Translations under genes and position numbers: made by a program
The notes under the pieces: model-generated
Databases searched by the model: none
What the model saw: only the letters and a program-made list of their open reading frames with translations
Told to the model about the DNA's origin: nothing
Shown: one piece after another, positions 8,307 to 15,326 of the stretch
How the letters are laid out: the number at the start of each line of letters is the position of its first letter
Numbering within the stretch: the stretch's first letter is position 1
Assembly: GCF_002483225.1 (NCBI RefSeq)
Contig: NZ_DLHL01000012.1
Span: 1-25,009 of the forward strand
Source: Gemmatimonas sp. UBA7669
Lineage (GTDB): Bacteria > Gemmatimonadota > Gemmatimonadetes > Gemmatimonadales > Gemmatimonadaceae
Reading direction: 5' to 3'
DNA: 25,009 bases

Positions 8307-9749
8307 TCAACGCAGGAACGACCGACCGTCCCAGGGCTGTGTGTGCGGAATGCGCAGCAGATCGAGGGCACTGGGCACGACATCCGTCGTGCGTTGCGGC
8401 TGTCGCTGCACGGGCAGGTCGAGCAGCAGGGGGACGTCCATCTGTTCGCGCAGCAGGGCCCCGTGTGTTGAGCGGTGGGCCACCGGTTCGTATCGCGCGC
8501 GCAAATCCCAGCCGGCACTCGCCGAGACAATGATGTCGCCGCTGCGTGGTGCCGGCGCCAACAGCGCCAGTTGCACGACGGCGTCGGGATAGGGTGAACG
8601 CGTCGTGAGTTCCCAGGCCGCGTCGCGATCGAGATCGGCATGGCTGCCGCCCAGTTGCAGCGGGTCGCCGCCCGACGCGTCGTAACTCCATCGTTGGCGG
8701 GCGCTGTCACACACAATGCGCGCTTCGCCACGCGCCGCGTGCGCGACGCGAAGCTGCTCGGTGTTGTCGGCGACCACCACGAGATCCACCGCCTCGCGCC
8801 GCAGCAGCGCCTGGCGCGTCTCTTCCCAGCGCGCCGCATGCGAGGACCACCAGCGCCTGGCGCGCTCTTCCGGATGCAGATACAGGTGGGCCATGGCGTT
8901 GCCACCCACCATGAGGGCGACGTCCGGCCGCGACACAAACAGCTGCGGATGGGCCAGCACACGCAGGCCGCGGGACTCGAGCCAGGCGTGCAGGTCCTCA
9001 TGCTGCGTAACCGGCGCGTGGCCATGATCCCCCACGACCCACACATGCAGCGGTGCGGACCAGACGTCGCGTGCGGCAATCGTGTGCGCCGTGGTCACCG
9101 CCATGTCGATGTCCGCGAGGGCCTGTCGAACCGCCGGTGCATGCGGCCCGTACTTGTGTGCGAACTTGTCCGGGCTTGTGAGAGCCAGCACGCTGATGCG
9201 AGGACGCACGGCCGAAAAACGCCGAAAGAACGCGGCCGTCGCGCGCTGCTCCACGCGCTGCCAGCCGAAGAGGTCGCCGCGAAAATGCGACGGGGCAGCG
9301 CGCAGCATCCACGCTACCGAACGTCCAACGTGCCCGTGACTGACACCACGTCCCAGCATGCTCATGGCACTCAATGAGGGCTGCGCCATCTCGAACACCG
9401 TGGGCAGGTGTGCATGCACATCGCGGTCCACCTGCCAGATGTCGATGCCGGCATAACTGCGCGCGGGCGCGGCGGCCCAGCGGAGGCTGCGTTGCCGATC
9501 GAACCAGCGCAGGCCCGGCAAGCCGGCTGAGGCCGGATGGCGCCCCATGAGAAACGGCACGTAGGCGGGGCCGGTTACCGAGGGAAAGCTGGCCGATACC
9601 GTGTGCAGGCCGCCACGGACTGCCAATGCACGCAGCGCCGGCAGTCGGCCGCCTGCCATTTCTTCCGCCAGCACATCCGGGCGCACACCATCGGCCACCA
9701 CCAGGAGCAAGTGCGCAGGTCCGGTGGTATCATGGGTTGTGTCTGTCAT
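8307..9749 (-). CDS. Alkaline phosphatase superfamily protein (type I phosphodiesterase / nucleotide pyrophosphatase)
   Basis: 480 aa from the ATG at 9749 (a GTG at 9782 would add 11 residues). The bimetal site of the NPP branch can be traced: Asp20 in VVADGVRPD, nucleophile Thr59 in SFPSVTGPAY, Asp194 and His198 in PDKFAHKYGPH, and Asp241-His242 in VVGDHGH. A late His in GGSHADLDRD may complete the site. No signal peptide is seen, so a cytosolic location or an unrecognised export route is possible. The family hydrolyses phosphodiester or pyrophosphate bonds; the substrate cannot be inferred. It is divergent from the LOG gene with 48 bp between start codons. Confidence 0.85.
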   Translation of the reverse strand: MTDTTHDTTGPAHLLLVVADGVRPDVLAEEMAGGRLPALRALAVRGGLHTVSASFPSVTGPAYVPFLMGRHPASAGLPGLRWFDRQRSLRWAAAPARSYAGIDIWQVDRDVHAHLPTVFEMAQPSLSAMSMLGRGVSHGHVGRSVAWMLRAAPSHFRGDLFGWQRVEQRATAAFFRRFSAVRPRISVLALTSPDKFAHKYGPHAPAVRQALADIDMAVTTAHTIAARDVWSAPLHVWVVGDHGHAPVTQHEDLHAWLESRGLRVLAHPQLFVSRPDVALMVGGNAMAHLYLHPEERARRWWSSHAARWEETRQALLRREAVDLVVVADNTEQLRVAHAARGEARIVCDSARQRWSYDASGGDPLQLGGSHADLDRDAAWELTTRSPYPDAVVQLALLAPAPRSGDIIVSASAGWDLRARYEPVAHRSTHGALLREQMDVPLLLDLPVQRQPQRTTDVVPSALDLLRIPHTQPWDGRSFLR

Positions 9750-9797
9750 GCCTTCGGCAAGGTGTTGGCATGCGTCTTCCACCTCTGTTCAGCTCTC

Positions 9798-10733
9798 ATG
9801 GCCACATCGAAGAACGGCAAGGCCCGGACGGCAACCGGCAAGCGGGCGTCACCTGATACCCGCAAGGCCGCCGAAGAGGCCTGCGTTGAAGGGTATCGCG
9901 AACGTAATGAAGAAGGTCACCGCAAGGCCGGCCGCGACCCCAAGGAAGGCTACCGGATGGTGAAAAACGGAGGGCGCACGGTGAAGCGTGTCGATCTCGG
10001 CTTGCTCGATCAGGCCATCCGCGATCGGCCCATGCTCACGGAAGACGAGAAGCTGCTGCATCACCCCGAAGGCGTGACCTCCGCCTTTACCCGCTCCGAT
10101 CCGTGGCGCGTGATGCGCATCATGTCGGAGTTCGTGGAAGGCTTTGATGCGCTGGCCGAGGTGCAGAAGGGCGTGACGATCTTCGGCTCGGCGCGTACAG
10201 GCCCCGACGATCCGCAGTATGAGGCGGCGCGGGAAACGGCCCGGTTGCTGGCCGAGCAGGGATTTGCCGTGCTCACGGGAGCAGGCCCCGGCATCATGGA
10301 GGCCGCCAATCGCGGGGCACGCGAGGCGGGTGGGCACTCGATCGGCTGCAATATCGAACTGCCCTTCGAGCAGGGAGCCAATCCCTACGTCGATACGCTC
10401 GTCAACTTCCGCTATTTCTTCGTGCGGAAGACGATGTTCATCAAGTACTCCAACGCGTTCATCATCTTCCCTGGCGGGTTCGGCACGCTCGACGAACTGT
10501 TCGAGGCGCTCACGCTCATTCAAACGGGCAAGATCTACCACTTTCCGGTCATTCTTTTCGGCCGGCATTACTGGGCCGGTCTCGTGCGTTGGATTCAGTC
10601 GCGCATGGCGGGTGAAGGCAAGATCTCACCAGGCGATCTCGACTTGCTGGTGCTCACCGACGATCCGCGCGAGGCGGTGCAGGCCGTGGTGGACGCACAT
10701 CATGCGCAAACGGCATCGGCGCAGACACCCTGA
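9798..10733 (+). CDS. LOG-family (TIGR00730-type) nucleotide-binding protein with basic N-terminal extension
   Basis: 311 aa. Residues about 125-300 form a Rossmann-like LOG domain with FGSAR, GAGPGIMEAANRG at 161-173, Arg210-Lys211 and the signature PGGFGTLDE at 225-233. LOG enzymes hydrolyse the N-glycosidic bond of nucleoside 5'-monophosphates, releasing ribose 5-phosphate and the base; in plants this activates cytokinins. Bacterial members are often misannotated as lysine decarboxylases. Residues 1-65 are an unusual Lys/Arg/Glu-rich extension containing EGYR twice (31-34 and 50-53), likely disordered or nucleic-acid binding. The ATG at 9798 is chosen as the first one clear of the divergent phosphodiesterase gene. 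The gene ends 15 bp from the convergent hydrolase gene. Confidence 0.9.
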   Translation: MATSKNGKARTATGKRASPDTRKAAEEACVEGYRERNEEGHRKAGRDPKEGYRMVKNGGRTVKRVDLGLLDQAIRDRPMLTEDEKLLHHPEGVTSAFTRSDPWRVMRIMSEFVEGFDALAEVQKGVTIFGSARTGPDDPQYEAARETARLLAEQGFAVLTGAGPGIMEAANRGAREAGGHSIGCNIELPFEQGANPYVDTLVNFRYFFVRKTMFIKYSNAFIIFPGGFGTLDELFEALTLIQTGKIYHFPVILFGRHYWAGLVRWIQSRMAGEGKISPGDLDLLVLTDDPREAVQAVVDAHHAQTASAQTP

Positions 10734-10748
10734 AGCCGCGATCGGGCG

Positions 10749-11585
10749 CTAGTGTGACGACGGGTGGCGCGTCAGCGGCGCGGACGCCGCCACCCGATCG
10801 CAGGCGCTTCGCAGCAGCGGGCCGAGCAGCGTGGGGTGCGTGACGTGCGGCAGATGGCCACTCACCGGCAGCACCTCGTGCAGCACGCAGTGGGTGCGCG
10901 CCGCCAGCCACGCGCCCACGGCAACTGGCACGGCCACGTCGTCTGCGTTCTGCACGATAGAAACGGGGCAGCGGATGTTGGGCACCACGTCGCGGTGATC
11001 GCTGGTGAAGATGCTGCGCAGCAGCATGCGGCCAATATCGGGCCGCAGCGCCAGCAGCGTGTCGCGAAAATCGGCGAGTTGGTGTGACGTGGCGTCGCGC
11101 CCGAGTGCCATGGGGCCGAAGCCGGCCATCCACGCGGCGAGGTCGGCATCGACACTGCGCAGCAGGCCGTCCACATCATCAGCGGAGAAGCCGCCGTGGT
11201 AGTCCTCGCGATTCACGTAGCTGGGCGAGGCACCGATCATGAACAGCTCGGACATGGAGCCCGGCGCCGAAACCTCAGCGAGCGCCCCGATCATGCCGCT
11301 CATGGAGTGCCCGACAAAGAGCAGCCGCGGGGCCTCGAGGCGTGCCAAGAGTCCACCCAGGTCTGCCGCGTGTCCGGCATAACTCTGGTAGCGTGCGGCG
11401 TCCCAGTGCGCGGAGGTGGCCGGCGTGGTGCCCACGTAGTCAAAACGCACCACGCGCCAATCGGCCGGCACATACGACAGGACCTGCGACCAGACCTGCT
11501 GCGTCGTGCTCAGGCCGTTCCCGAAGACGATGGTGTTGGGGCCCTCGCCCTGGATGGTGACGGACAGCCGTGAGTCGGGTTGCAC
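10749..11585 (-). CDS. Alpha/beta hydrolase of the RsbQ/KAI2-like group
   Basis: 278 aa from a GTG start with GAGG 6 nt upstream. The fold markers are GNGLSTTQQVW near residue 22, FDYVGT at 48-53, nucleophile Ser94 in VGHSMSG, the acid in NADDVAVP (Asp215 or 216) and His244 in SGHLPHVTHP. The combination FDYVG, the GASPSYVN-type segment, YHGGFS, FTSDHRD and GHxPHxxHP closely recalls Bacillus RsbQ and its plant relatives DAD2/KAI2. RsbQ acts with a PAS phosphatase RsbP to signal energy stress. No RsbP or other sigma-B regulator is nearby, so here it may be a stand-alone hydrolase or small-molecule receptor. Resemblance to RsbQ is from memory of the sequence, not alignment. Confidence 0.85.
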   Translation of the reverse strand: MQPDSRLSVTIQGEGPNTIVFGNGLSTTQQVWSQVLSYVPADWRVVRFDYVGTTPATSAHWDAARYQSYAGHAADLGGLLARLEAPRLLFVGHSMSGMIGALAEVSAPGSMSELFMIGASPSYVNREDYHGGFSADDVDGLLRSVDADLAAWMAGFGPMALGRDATSHQLADFRDTLLALRPDIGRMLLRSIFTSDHRDVVPNIRCPVSIVQNADDVAVPVAVGAWLAARTHCVLHEVLPVSGHLPHVTHPTLLGPLLRSACDRVAASAPLTRHPSSH

Positions 11586-11644
11586 AGGAGCCTCGTGGGG
11601 AAGCGGCAGCGGACCGTCGATCCCTCCCCGGTGGTCGGGATCGG

Positions 11645-11653
11645 TGTTACATT
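11645..11653 (+). promoter_or_regulatory. Putative extended -10 promoter of greA
   Basis: TGTTACATT fits an extended -10 (TGN then TACATT), placing transcription start near 11660, just before the hairpin at 11668 and about 65 nt upstream of greA. A matching -35 is weak. Confidence 0.35.
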
Positions 11654-11667
11654 CTCAAATTAGTCAC

Positions 11668-11704
11668 GCGCCCGGCCCGACGACGGCCGGGCGCTCGCCT
11701 TTTA
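11668..11704 (+). terminator. Terminator-like hairpin in the greA leader
   Basis: A perfect 10-bp stem GCGCCCGGCC / GGCCGGGCGC (11668-11677 with 11685-11694) has a 7-nt loop and is followed by TCGCCTTTT. It has the form of a rho-independent terminator reading rightward, yet lies between the hydrolase start (minus strand) and greA, so it sits inside the probable greA leader. It could attenuate greA. Confidence 0.6.
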
Positions 11705-11726
11705 TCGGACCCCGGTTGGCTCGCGC

Positions 11727-12212
11727 ATGTTTCAGGAACTCATCGCCCAGATGGCGCGTGAAGTCGAAAAGCTCCAGCATGAGCTGAACGTCACGCTACC
11801 CAATGAAATCCGTAAGGCCGTCGAACTCGGTGATCTCAAGGAGAACAGCGAGTACAAGGCCGCACTGGAGCGCCAGCAGTTTGTGCAGGCGCGTCTGGGT
11901 CAGCTCACGCAGCGCGTGACCAAGTTGGCCAACATCGATATCACGCAGATTCCGGCCGACAAGGTGGGCCTGGGCTCGCGTGTGACGGTCACCGACGATC
12001 AGACCAGTGCCGCTGAGGTGTACGAGCTGGTTTTCGGCGATGCCGGCGAGTTGCAGGAAGGGCACGTCACCATGGCGTCGCCCATCGGGCGCGCCTTGCA
12101 GGGCAAGGGCGTGGGGGAGCAGGTGATCTTCAAGCTGCCCACCAGGATCCGCCGCCTCACCATCGTGGAACTGCGCACCATTCACGATCGCAACGCCGAC
12201 GAATTGGTCTGA
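11727..12212 (+). CDS. greA: Transcription elongation factor GreA
   Basis: 161 aa, the typical GreA size. The N-terminal antiparallel coiled coil carries the acidic tip GDLKENSEY with Asp36 and Glu39, the residues that place Mg2+ in the RNA polymerase secondary channel and stimulate cleavage of backtracked RNA. The C-terminal FKBP-like domain runs from about residue 80 and includes the conserved ASPIGRALQGKGVGEQV segment. The canonical MTxxG opening is replaced by MFQELIAQMAREVEKLQ, but the alignment with the family is otherwise complete. No clear Shine-Dalgarno is visible. The 3' end overlaps the convergent glycerol-3-phosphate dehydrogenase gene by 31 bp, leaving no room for a terminator between them. 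Confidence 0.95.
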   Translation: MFQELIAQMAREVEKLQHELNVTLPNEIRKAVELGDLKENSEYKAALERQQFVQARLGQLTQRVTKLANIDITQIPADKVGLGSRVTVTDDQTSAAEVYELVFGDAGELQEGHVTMASPIGRALQGKGVGEQVIFKLPTRIRRLTIVELRTIHDRNADELV

Positions 12213-13897
12213 TCGATGCGGAACAGGCGCGCCACGTCGGTGGCGTAGCGCGCCAGTTCTTCATCGCGCTCGGCGTTCGTCCAACCGAGCTCCCGTTGCA
12301 TGCGGTCCGCCACGCGCGGCGCCACGGATAGGCCGAAGTCGCGCTGTTCGAACGCGAGGTGGGTGCGGCGAACCAGCACATCGCTCAGCGTGGCCGCCAT
12401 CTCGGCACGCACCGCATGCCGCACTTCGGCCATCACATAAGGCAGCTCGGGTACAAGTCGCTCGCAAAGCGATTCGTCGTCGACCGTGGGCGACCACACG
12501 GCGCGCCAGCGGCTTCCGTAGGCCTGCGCAAGACGCCGAGCCACGTCGCTGTGCCCGCAGGCCAACTGTGCCTCGTGCAGCACCAGCTCCTGCGCCTGCT
12601 CCCCGCCCGGTAGGGGGGTCTCGAGACTGCGCTCCTGCTGCACCCTGGTGTGCGCTTGTCCAAGGGCCTGCATGACGTGACGCAGAATGTCCGCCGCCAT
12701 GGCGCGATAGGTGGTGAGCTTGCCGCCGGTGACGCTCAACACACCAGGTTGCACGCGCTCCACCACATGCTCGCGCGAGGCACTGCCCGCGCCCGCACCC
12801 GACGTGGCGCGCCGGGCCGCGAGGGGACGGATGCCACTCCACGCGCTGATGACATCGTCGGGCGTCAGTTGCGCGTCCGGAAACCGTTGGTTCACCGAGT
12901 CGAGCAAATAGTGCACGTCGGCTTCCGTGGCACGAATGTCGTCGGGCCCACGCGGGGCGGGATGCTCCGTGGTGCCTATGACGGTGTGACGTCCCGACGG
13001 CAGCACAAACATCACGCGACCATCCACCGGTGAGACCAGCGTGATGGCTTCGTGGTGTCCCACACGTTCGCGCGGGACGCAGAGATGGGCACCCGCCGAC
13101 CCCAGGACCTGCGTGCCTCGTGCGACCTGGGCTTTGTCGTTGCCCGCGTCAAGCAGAGCCAGCGTCGTGTCGCTCCATGGCCCGGTGGCGTTCACCACAA
13201 CGCGGGCCCGAATGGCCATCGATTGCTGCGCATGCGGGCGAGTGAGTCGGTCGCGCACTTCCACCCCCACCACGCGTCCGGCCTCATACAGCCCACGCAC
13301 CACCTCGACGTGGTTGCACATCACACTGCCGGACGCTGCTCCGACCTCTGCGGCGGCCAGGATGGTCATCGCCGTCAGTCGGGAATCGTCGGTGGCCGCA
13401 TCCCAGTAGCGTGCACCACCACGGAGGCCGTGGGAGTCGAGCGCGGGTTCGCGGCGCAGCACCTCTTCGCGGGACAGGGCCTCGTGCCTCCCCACGTTGC
13501 GGAAGAGCGCAAGCGCATCGTACAACGCCAGTCCGGCGCGGAGCTTCCAACGCGGCACGCGTGCCCCGGCATAGACTGGCCAGGTGAAGGCGAGCGGGCG
13601 GACCAGATGCGGCGCCAGTGTGAGCAGGCGGCGACGCTCCTGACTCGACTCAAACACCAGACCGAGGTGCCCATGCTCGAGATAGCGCACGCCGCCATGC
13701 ACCAGGCGGGAGGAACGACTGGACGTGCCACTGGCAAAGTCGTCCCGCTCCACCAGGGCCGTGCGCAACCCGGCCAGCGTGGCCTCCCGGGCCAGCCCCG
13801 CGCCCGTGATGCCTCCGCCAATGATCAGCAGGTCAAACGTGCCCTCCGTCAGCCGGGTCAGCTGCGCGGCGCGGGACCAGGTTTCCTGAGTCGCCAT
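12182..13897 (-). CDS. glpD: FAD-dependent glycerol-3-phosphate dehydrogenase
   Basis: 571 aa, within the GlpD/GlpA range. The N-terminal FAD-binding motif IIGGGITGAG lies at 25-34, followed by the family block FASGTSSRSSRLVHGGVRYLE (shown here only by its ends, FASGTSS and GGVRYLE), a VNATGPWSD flavin motif and GIRPLAARR. The PGVLSVTGGKLTTYRAMA segment and a C-terminal DAO_C-type helical domain complete the protein. It oxidises sn-glycerol 3-phosphate to dihydroxyacetone phosphate at the membrane and passes electrons to quinone. No glpK or glpF is adjacent. It is divergent from fadI with 133 bp between starts; glycerol and fatty-acid use of the same lipid source would fit shared regulation. 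Confidence 0.93.
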   Translation of the reverse strand: MATQETWSRAAQLTRLTEGTFDLLIIGGGITGAGLAREATLAGLRTALVERDDFASGTSSRSSRLVHGGVRYLEHGHLGLVFESSQERRRLLTLAPHLVRPLAFTWPVYAGARVPRWKLRAGLALYDALALFRNVGRHEALSREEVLRREPALDSHGLRGGARYWDAATDDSRLTAMTILAAAEVGAASGSVMCNHVEVVRGLYEAGRVVGVEVRDRLTRPHAQQSMAIRARVVVNATGPWSDTTLALLDAGNDKAQVARGTQVLGSAGAHLCVPRERVGHHEAITLVSPVDGRVMFVLPSGRHTVIGTTEHPAPRGPDDIRATEADVHYLLDSVNQRFPDAQLTPDDVISAWSGIRPLAARRATSGAGAGSASREHVVERVQPGVLSVTGGKLTTYRAMAADILRHVMQALGQAHTRVQQERSLETPLPGGEQAQELVLHEAQLACGHSDVARRLAQAYGSRWRAVWSPTVDDESLCERLVPELPYVMAEVRHAVRAEMAATLSDVLVRRTHLAFEQRDFGLSVAPRVADRMQRELGWTNAERDEELARYATDVARLFRIDQTNSSALRS

Positions 13898-13932
13898 CTG
13901 CGCACGTTCGCCCCGGGGCCAAAGCTGCGCCA

Positions 13933-13954
13933 GTCACACGGCCGCCGGCGTGAC
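13933..13954. promoter_or_regulatory. Imperfect palindrome between glpD and fadI, candidate operator
   Basis: GTCAC and GTGAC form 5-bp inverted arms separated by 12 GC-rich bases in the divergent intergenic region. Two further short palindromes, GCCCCGGGGC at 13910-13919 and GGGGCCCC at 13982-13989, lie on either side. The arrangement suits a regulator site, but GC-rich DNA produces such palindromes by chance. Confidence 0.25.
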
Positions 13955-14018
13955 CGATTTGTGCCGCGTGGCCTGGCACGAGGGGCCCCGCACTCTGCCC
14001 GGGATCGTGGCTGCGGAC

Positions 14019-14024
14019 TAAGTT
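14019..14024 (+). promoter_or_regulatory. Putative -10 element before fadI
   Basis: TAAGTT is followed by 6 nt (CGGAGG) and the ATG at 14031, the same spacing as at the genes starting at 1886 and 19862. The GGAGG directly abutting the ATG is too close to act as a normal Shine-Dalgarno site, which favours a leaderless start. Confidence 0.4.
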
Positions 14025-14030
14025 CGGAGG

Positions 14031-15326
14031 ATGTCCCCCTACGGCTCCCAGCGACGAGTGGCCATCGTGGCCGGCCTGCGCACCCCATTCGCGCGTTCGG
14101 GAACCGCGCTCCAGAGCTACAGCGCCATTGAGCTTGGCCGACTTGCGGTGGCCGAGCTCATGCAGCGCAGCGGACTGGATGGGAAGGCGGTGGACCTGTT
14201 GGTGTTCGGCACCGTGGTGCACAACGTCATGGCGCCCAACATCGCGCGCGAAGTGGCGTTGCTGCCGCACTTCCCACGCGATCTGCAGGCCTACACGGTG
14301 GCGCGCGCCTGTGCCTCAGCCAATCAGGCCATTACCGATGCCGCCGACCAGATCGGACTCGGTCATGCGGACATTGCCATCGCCGGCGGCGCCGAGTCCC
14401 TGTCGCAGGTGCCCATTCTGCACTCGCGTGGCATGAGTGACGTGCTGATCGCGGCGTCCAAGGCTCGTTCCCTGGGTGAGCGGGTGGCCACACTCGCGCG
14501 CCTCCGGCCACGCGATCTGGTGCCCATCACGCCGGCCATTGCCGAGCCAAGCACCGGTGAGACGATGGGGCAGAGCGCGGACAAGATGGCCAAGCTCAAC
14601 GGCATCTCGCGTGAGGCGCAGGATCGTTTTGCATTGCGTTCGCACCAACGTGCTGCCGCCGGATTTGATGATGGCCGTCTGGCCGCGGAAATCGTGCCGG
14701 TGCCGGAGCCGCCCGACTACGCCACGCTGCTCGCCAGCGACAATCTCGTGCGGCGCGATACCACCTACGAGAAACTCGCCGCGCTCAAGCCGGTGTTTGA
14801 CAGGACCTACGGATCGGTGACCGCTGGCAACGCGTCGCCACTCACGGACGGCGCCGCGGCGGTGTTGCTCATGAGCGAAGAGCGTGCGCGCGCACTCGGC
14901 TTTGCGCCCATCGCCTACATCCGTTCGTATGCCTATGCGGCCATCGATCCGGCAGAGCAGTTGCTGCAGGCGCCGGTGTTCGCGGCGCCCATGGCGCTCA
15001 AGCGCGCCGGACTTAGGCTGGCGGACATGGACCTGGTGGATATGCACGAGGCCTTCGCGGCACAGGTGCTCAGCAATCTGCAGGGCCTCGCCTCGAAAGC
15101 CTGGGCTGAGCGCGCGGGGTTCTCGGCGCCTGCGGGCGAGGTCGATCCGGAACGCCTCAACGTCATGGGCGGCTCGCTGTCCATCGGCCATCCGTTTGGC
15201 GCGACGGGCGCGCGCATTGTCACCACGCTGGCCAACGAACTCGCTCGGCGCAACGCGCAGTTCGGTTTGCTGACCGTGTGCGCGGCCGGTGGCATGGGAC
15301 ACGCCATGGTGCTGGAGCGCGCGTGA
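14031..15326 (+). CDS. fadI: Acetyl-CoA acyltransferase (3-ketoacyl-CoA thiolase)
   Basis: 431 aa, the length of FadI-type degradative thiolases rather than the shorter FadA. Catalytic residues are Cys94 in VARACASANQ, His387 in GHPFGATGAR and Cys417 in VCAAGGMGHAM. The EPSTGETMGQSADKMAK stretch and the loop preceding it are typical of the trifunctional beta-subunit group. It performs the last step of beta-oxidation, thiolytic cleavage of 3-ketoacyl-CoA to acetyl-CoA and a shortened acyl-CoA. Its stop overlaps the GTG start of fadJ by 4 bp, so the two subunits should be made together. The alternative call is an acetoacetyl-CoA thiolase, which the fadJ partner makes less likely. Confidence 0.93.
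   Translation: MSPYGSQRRVAIVAGLRTPFARSGTALQSYSAIELGRLAVAELMQRSGLDGKAVDLLVFGTVVHNVMAPNIAREVALLPHFPRDLQAYTVARACASANQAITDAADQIGLGHADIAIAGGAESLSQVPILHSRGMSDVLIAASKARSLGERVATLARLRPRDLVPITPAIAEPSTGETMGQSADKMAKLNGISREAQDRFALRSHQRAAAGFDDGRLAAEIVPVPEPPDYATLLASDNLVRRDTTYEKLAALKPVFDRTYGSVTAGNASPLTDGAAAVLLMSEERARALGFAPIAYIRSYAYAAIDPAEQLLQAPVFAAPMALKRAGLRLADMDLVDMHEAFAAQVLSNLQGLASKAWAERAGFSAPAGEVDPERLNVMGGSLSIGHPFGATGARIVTTLANELARRNAQFGLLTVCAAGGMGHAMVLERA

Noticed and set aside
9798..10733. Lysine decarboxylase
   Set aside because: The PGGFGTLDE signature belongs to the LOG family, historically misannotated as lysine decarboxylase; no PLP-binding lysine motif is present.
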